A DNA stretch of 10,172 bases from Auxenochlorella pyrenoidosa (lineage: Eukaryota; Chlorophyta; Trebouxiophyceae; Chlorellales; Chlorellaceae): contig KQ482069.1 in NCBI GenBank assembly GCA_001430745.1, positions 91,187 through 101,358 of the forward strand, in the 5' to 3' direction. Below, piece after piece: positions 7,201 through 10,172 of the stretch; position 1 is the first letter of the stretch; each line of letters opens with the position of its first letter. The position numbers and the translations under genes are program-made. The notes under the pieces were generated by a model. The model was not told the DNA's origin, did not search any database, and saw only the letters and a program-made list of their open reading frames with translations.

Positions 7201-8653
7201 CACATCGATGATCTCTTCACTGTGCCTGCCGCCAAGCCCTCAGCACCCAGCAGTCGGTCTAGCAGCGCGGCAGGTGCAGCGCCCGCTGCGCGGGCGCCCG
7301 CAGCCGCCACAGCAGCCGCCGGCAGCCGGCCGGCCTCTGGCCTCGACTCTATGATCGACCTTGGCGGCGAACTGCCTGCGGTTGACACTGCAGGCTTTGG
7401 GCAGCTCTACCAGGATGCAGATGTGAGTGGGCAACGCCAGGGCCAGGGAGCGGTGACAGCAGGAATGCAAGGATGCGGCAGCCGTGCAGATGATGCATGG
7501 CAGGTGCGGGCCCGCAGCAAGACTGGTTTGAGATCGTGCAACTGGGTGCGCGGGGGCAGAGACGGCGCATCCCTTTGCAGGCTGCAGGCCGGCATGGCCC
7601 CGCCCGGCCCAGCATCCTGCTGGCCTGCTCAGCGCAGCGCGCAGCTGCCCGCCACCCCACTGTTCCCACACTGCTGCCGCGGCCTGCCACGCCCTCCTCC
7701 CGCCCCAGGTCAATGCCGGCGGCGAGGGCGACGAGCCCGAGGTGCGGCGCGTGCTGCGGCAGAGGCGTATCCAGGAGAAGCACGAGCGCATGATGCGGCA
7801 GGTGGGGCCCGCTCCCGGCCCGCGTGCCGCCGGAGTGCGCATGCGCGCCCAGCCTGCGTTTTGGTGCGCGATGTTGCCGAGAGGGGGAGGTCTGTGGGGG
7901 AGGCGCAGGGCTGCCCTGCCGGCTCCCGTCACGCCGACTGCCGCGCCTCCTCCGAGCCTTGCGCTGCCTCGCTGCCCCCCCTTGAGGGCCGCAGCTGGCC
8001 GAGAAGCGCGCGCGCGACGAGGCCGAGGCGGCCGAGAAGAGCGGCAAGGTGGAGCTGCGCACGACGCTCAAGCCCAAGATCGACGCCTGGTCGGCGGGCA
8101 AGAAGGACAACATCCGCGCGCTGCTGGCCAGCCTGCACACCGTGCTGTGGGAGGGCAGCGGGTGGACGCAGCCCAGCATGGCCGACATGGTGGAGCCCGG
8201 CAAGGTGGGTGGGGAGGCGCAGCATGGGCAGGGTTGTTTCAGGTTGTTTGTCTGCGGCGGCGGGAGGGCACGCCAGCCTGTGACGCCGGGCGGGGCAAGC
8301 CCGTCGCGCTGCCCCCGCTTTCTTCCGCAGGCAGGGCCTGCATGAGGGCCGCGCTGCCGGAGCGCCCCCTGCTGCCATGCTGCTCCCAGTTGCTGTCGAC
8401 GCCGCCCCGCCGCCCCAGCCCCCCAGCCTCCCCCTTTTCTACACACTCACGCACACACACGCCGTCCCCCCCGCCCCCCCCCCGCTTCCCCCCGGCGCAG
8501 GTGAAGCGCGCCTACATGAAGGCCAACCTGGTGGTGCACCCCGACAAGGTGAAGCAGAAGGGGGGCACCCTGGAGCAGGTGGCCACCGCCGACATGGTGT
8601 TCGACGTGCTCAAGGCGGCGTGGGGCAAGTTTGAGGCCTCGGGCCGCGCGTGA
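4255..8653 (+). CDS. Auxilin-like J-domain protein (clathrin uncoating co-chaperone)
   Basis: Eight exons are predicted: 4255-4526, 4645-4742, 4919-6025, 6259-6383, 6637-7422, 7709-7801, 7995-8204 and 8501-8653. They join in frame to 2844 bp, 947 residues. All introns are GT-AG; the exon 1 donor (CG|GTGCGC) is the weakest call. The start ATG has a strong context (CAACCATGGCG). Residues 1 to about 790 are Ala/Pro/Ser/Gln-rich and look disordered, with scattered clathrin/adaptor-like motifs: LDDLL (5-9), FDDLFGG (131-137), DPF (205-207), DPLDFGDFL (274-282), YDQLFGG (634-640), DDLL (667-670), DDLF (725-728). Two ordered islands are an amphipathic helix (about 440-477) and a helical module (about 503-537). 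A charged coiled coil (about 807-846) leads into the C-terminal J domain with HPD at 910-912 and VFDVLKAAWGKFEA, diagnostic of auxilins. Auxilins bind clathrin coats and stimulate HSC70 ATPase to strip them. It lacks the PTEN-like domain of animal auxilins, as plant forms do. The specific cellular role is unknown. Confidence 0.94.
5863..5991 (+). other. Amphipathic helix segment of the auxilin-like protein
   Basis: Residues 439-481 are the only long stretch in the middle of the protein without low complexity. Val, Leu, Ala, Phe, Trp461, Phe462 and Met463 are interleaved with many Lys, Gln and Ser, ending VTQVQQRLDHH. The spacing suits an amphipathic, positively charged helix that could lie on a membrane or pack on a partner. 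It borders the exon 3 donor. Confidence 0.55.
6210..6222 (+). repeat. C13 homopolymer in auxilin intron 3
   Basis: Thirteen consecutive C residues lie about 36 bases before the intron 3 acceptor. Similar C-rich tracts precede other acceptors in the window (about 8466-8493 and 9968-9986), showing that pyrimidine tracts here are built mainly of C rather than T. Confidence 0.9.
6386..6421 (+). other. Potential G-quadruplex at the start of auxilin intron 4
   Basis: Four G runs of 5, 4, 6 and 5 bases are separated by loops of 3, 7 and 6 bases, on the transcribed-sense strand, beginning two bases after the GT donor at 6384. The pattern fits the standard four-run quadruplex rule. In RNA it would compete with pairing of the 5' splice site. 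Confidence 0.6.
6721..6744 (+). repeat. CAG-rich polyglutamine tract in auxilin exon 5
   Basis: Seven CAG codons and one GAG code for QQEQQQQQ in the disordered region. The tract follows residue 562 and is a normal low-complexity element for this protein. Confidence 0.85.
6985..7008 (+). repeat. Second polyglutamine tract in auxilin exon 5
   Basis: The codons CAG GCA (CAG)4 CAA CAG code for QAQQQQQQ. The CAA interruption and the frame-preserving unit support this being translated sequence. Confidence 0.85.
7995..8653 (+). other. C-terminal auxilin J domain (two exons)
   Basis: Exon 7 codes for residues 828-897 and exon 8 for 898-947. The domain runs from about KPKIDAW (853-859) through IRALLASLHTVLW (867-879), the loop GSGWTQPSMADMVEPGK, helix II KRAYMKANLVV, the HPD loop (910-912), and helix III ending AAWGKFEA. 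The intervening intron (8205-8500) falls immediately before helix II. HPD is the tripeptide that stimulates HSP70 ATP hydrolysis. Confidence 0.93.
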
Positions 8654-9180
8654 GGCCTGTGGCACCCCCTGTAACTCAAACCAACTTGTTGGTTCAATCT
8701 GGGTTCAATTACAACGCTTGGGAAGCCGCGGGGCGGTCTCCAGCTGCTGGTGTTGGGTGGCACCCCAGGAAGCTGGGGAGCCCGCGACTTTGCCTGCTCT
8801 GTCTGCCTGCCTGTGCGCGGGCAGCTGTGTCATGAGAGCGCGGCTCAAGCTGACGGTTGTGATGCGGGAGCAACCCGGTGCTGCGAGATGTGTTGTCTGC
8901 ACACGGCTCATGCTCCACGGGCAGGTGCGTGTCACGTTGATGCAGGGTACAGTTGGGCGTGCCCATGATGGCTTGTGAGCACATGCTGCTCGTATTCACC
9001 CTTCTTGATTTACTGCAATGCCTCCAGGCATAATGGCCACAAGCTTTTTGTGTCACCACAGAGGGCAATCTGCCTGCATTGCCAGGTGGCGTTGCCCGCC
9101 ACAACTGTATCTTTGCCCCAGCTCGGCGATCAGTGCGCTTCACCCACCTCCTCTCCAGTTTGGGATCTCAGAGTGGAAGA
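8654..9180. other. Auxilin 3' UTR and upstream region of the right-hand gene
   Basis: These 527 bp are lower in GC than the flanks and have no reading frame with coding character. TGTAA, a green-algal polyadenylation-signal word, occurs at 8670-8674 but only 17 bases after the stop, probably too near to be the functional signal. GGTTCAAT occurs twice (8691-8698 and 8702-8709). A CTCTCCAG at 9151-9158 could be an acceptor of a 5' UTR intron for the next gene, without a supported donor. Confidence 0.5.
8679..8694. repeat. Short perfect inverted repeat after the auxilin stop
   Basis: AACCAAC and GTTGGTT pair perfectly around a two-base TT centre, 26 bases beyond the stop codon. As RNA the two-base loop would open the inner pairs, so a DNA-level palindromic site or chance is as likely as a hairpin. 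Confidence 0.4.
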
Positions 9181-10172
9181 ATGCGGATGCTGGCTGTATC
9201 AGCCGCCAGCCCCACTGCTGGCGCCGCCCTCTGCCTCTCCGAGCGCCCGGCTCGGTTGGCACGCTCTGTCAATGCTCGGAAAGCGCATTACAGGCGCCAT
9301 GGAGTGGCGCGGCGGGGAGTGGTGTCACCTGTGGCCGCCGCCAGCCAGGCCGCTAGCGCCGCTACCCTGGCCTCCCAGCTGGAGGCGGATCTGCAGGCCC
9401 TGATGAAGCAGGGCAAGGAGCTGGAGAAGGAGGAGCTGGACCAGCGGGTGCAGGAGATCGAGGCGCGCAGCGCCCAGGCGGGCACCAACCAGGCAAGCTG
9501 AAGCCGCCACCGCCGCGAGGGGGAAGAGGGGAGGGGAGGGTTGCCGGGTACCCCCGCCGCCCAGGCTGCAAGTCCCTTTTTATACAATGGAATTCACACA
9601 TGTCGCGCCGCAGGTGGTCGCCGAGATGAACCAGGGCACGTTTGAGGCGCTGCCGCTGAGCGGGCGCCTGAAGCAGGTCACTGGGCCTGCGGCGCCGCTC
9701 CTGCTGGCCGGCCTGACCTTTGGCGCGGCCAAGCCGGCCGACCTCAAGGTGCGACCCCCGGCGGGTGCTTCCCTTCTGTTCTTTCCTAGCAGCAGCGAGG
9801 AGAGGGTGCCCTGCCCTCATCAATCAAATGTTCCGCAGCTCGTGGCAGCTCTGGTTGCGTGGCAATGTGGGCCCAGCCTGCCGTGGTGCGCCGCCCCAGC
9901 GCCGTGCACACGGTCGGCCTGCAGGCAAGCCCCGGCATGGACCCCTACCATTGCAGCGCCCCCGATGCCCCCCCCCCCCCCCCCCCGCCGCCAGCTGGGC
10001 TTCCGCCCGCCTGCTCCGTACAACCAGCGGCGCATGCGCGACGGCGTGCCCACCTACTCGGTGACCACTGCCTTTGCGGTGGAGGAGCACGAGGGGCTGG
10101 AGGGCAGCTGCGAGGTGGCGGGGGCGTTCAGCGTGGAGGAGGACAACCCCCAGCGCATGCACATCAGCTTCT
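9181..10172 (+). CDS. Unidentified, probably plastid-targeted protein (5' part, open at window end)
   Basis: Predicted exons are 9181-9492, 9614-9748, 9877-9924 and 9995-10172 (cut by the edge), all joined in phase 0, giving 224 residues so far. The start is the first in-frame ATG (MRMLAVSAASPTAGAA...); Met3 at 9187 is an alternative. Residues 1 to about 60 are rich in Arg, Ala and Ser and end near RRGVVSPVAAASQ, resembling a plastid transit peptide. A charged helix follows (about 66-100, LEADLQALMKQGKELEKEEL), then a segment with FEALPLSGRLKQV and LLLAGLTFGAAKPADLK, then a probable beta-rich part with Pro-Tyr-Asn-Gln and EGSCEVAGAFSVEE. Introns 1 and 3 use GC donors in this model. The order of an N-terminal helix followed by strands faintly recalls plastid-lipid-associated (fibrillin) proteins, but no diagnostic motif is visible, so I assign no function. 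Exon 2 and the last exon are firmer than the 48-bp exon 3. Confidence 0.7.
9493..9613 (+). other. Predicted GC-AG intron 1 of the right-hand gene
   Basis: The coding frame runs to ACC AAC CAG and is followed by GCAAGC and then an in-frame TGA at 9499-9501. A GTG-starting frame with coding character resumes after CAG at 9611-9613. The donor CAG|GCAAGC is identical to that fixed by protein conservation in the glutaredoxin gene. An upstream GT (CGG|GTGCAG, near 9447) also keeps phase 0 but would drop a well-formed helix. Confidence 0.65.
9925..9994 (+). other. Predicted 70-bp GC-AG intron 3 with a C19 run
   Basis: The frame PAVVRRPSAVHTVGLQ (9877-9924) ends CTG CAG before GCAAGC, and LGFRPPAPYNQ resumes after CCAG at 9991-9994. 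The intron is the shortest predicted here and contains 19 consecutive C residues (9968-9986) next to its acceptor. If exon 3 is not real, a single intron from 9749 to 9994 with a GT donor joins exons 2 and 4, also in phase 0. Confidence 0.5.

Noticed and set aside
7349..8446. 365-codon minus-strand frame opposite auxilin exons 6-7
   Set aside because: It is antisense to the J-domain coding exon and has no motif of its own.
8670..8674. TGTAA as the auxilin polyadenylation signal
   Set aside because: It lies 17 bases after the stop codon, which would leave an unusually short 3' UTR. The word is short enough to occur by chance.
1..10172. CRISPR array, transposon, tRNA/rRNA gene or prokaryotic operon
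   Set aside because: No regularly spaced repeats, terminal inverted repeats with a transposase, or recognisable structural RNA were seen. The multi-intron genes exclude a bacterial operon.

Overview
This is a gene-dense, GC-rich nuclear fragment from a eukaryote, most likely a Chlorella-like (trebouxiophyte) green alga. The evidence is many short spliceosomal introns (about 70-400 bp) with C-rich 3' tracts, strong G/C bias at third codon positions, and two proteins with Ala/Arg/Ser-rich N-termini of the algal plastid transit-peptide type. Nothing in the window looks bacterial, viral or transposon-derived. All gene models were assembled by eye from reading frames, splice signals and remembered protein families, so exon borders are predictions.

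Layout: (1) bases 1-90 may hold the first codons of a leftward gene or the end of an upstream one (weak). (2) 402-2311 (+) is a six-exon gene for a 194-residue Hikeshi/OPI10-family protein, the importin-beta-independent nuclear import carrier for HSP70. (3) 2641-4029 (-) is a five-exon gene for a 159-residue CPYC-type dithiol glutaredoxin with a plastid-type presequence, convergent with the Hikeshi gene. (4) 4255-8653 (+) is an eight-exon gene for a 947-residue auxilin-like J-domain protein, divergent from the glutaredoxin gene across only 225 bp. (5) 9181 to the right edge (+) is the 5' part of an unidentified, probably plastid-targeted protein, at least four exons, open at the window end.

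Functionally, Hikeshi and auxilin are both HSP70 partners (nuclear import of HSP70; recruitment of HSP70 to uncoat clathrin vesicles). The link may be chance, since gene order in such algae is not operonic. The most unusual sequence observations are three predicted GC-AG introns with the identical donor CAG|GCAAGC in 10 kb, a spaced array of D/L/F adaptor-binding-like motifs in the disordered auxilin body, an amphipathic helix and a second uncharacterised helical module inside that protein, and an upstream presequence exon in front of a complete, cytosol-sized glutaredoxin. I did not find convincing evidence for a wholly new biological system.
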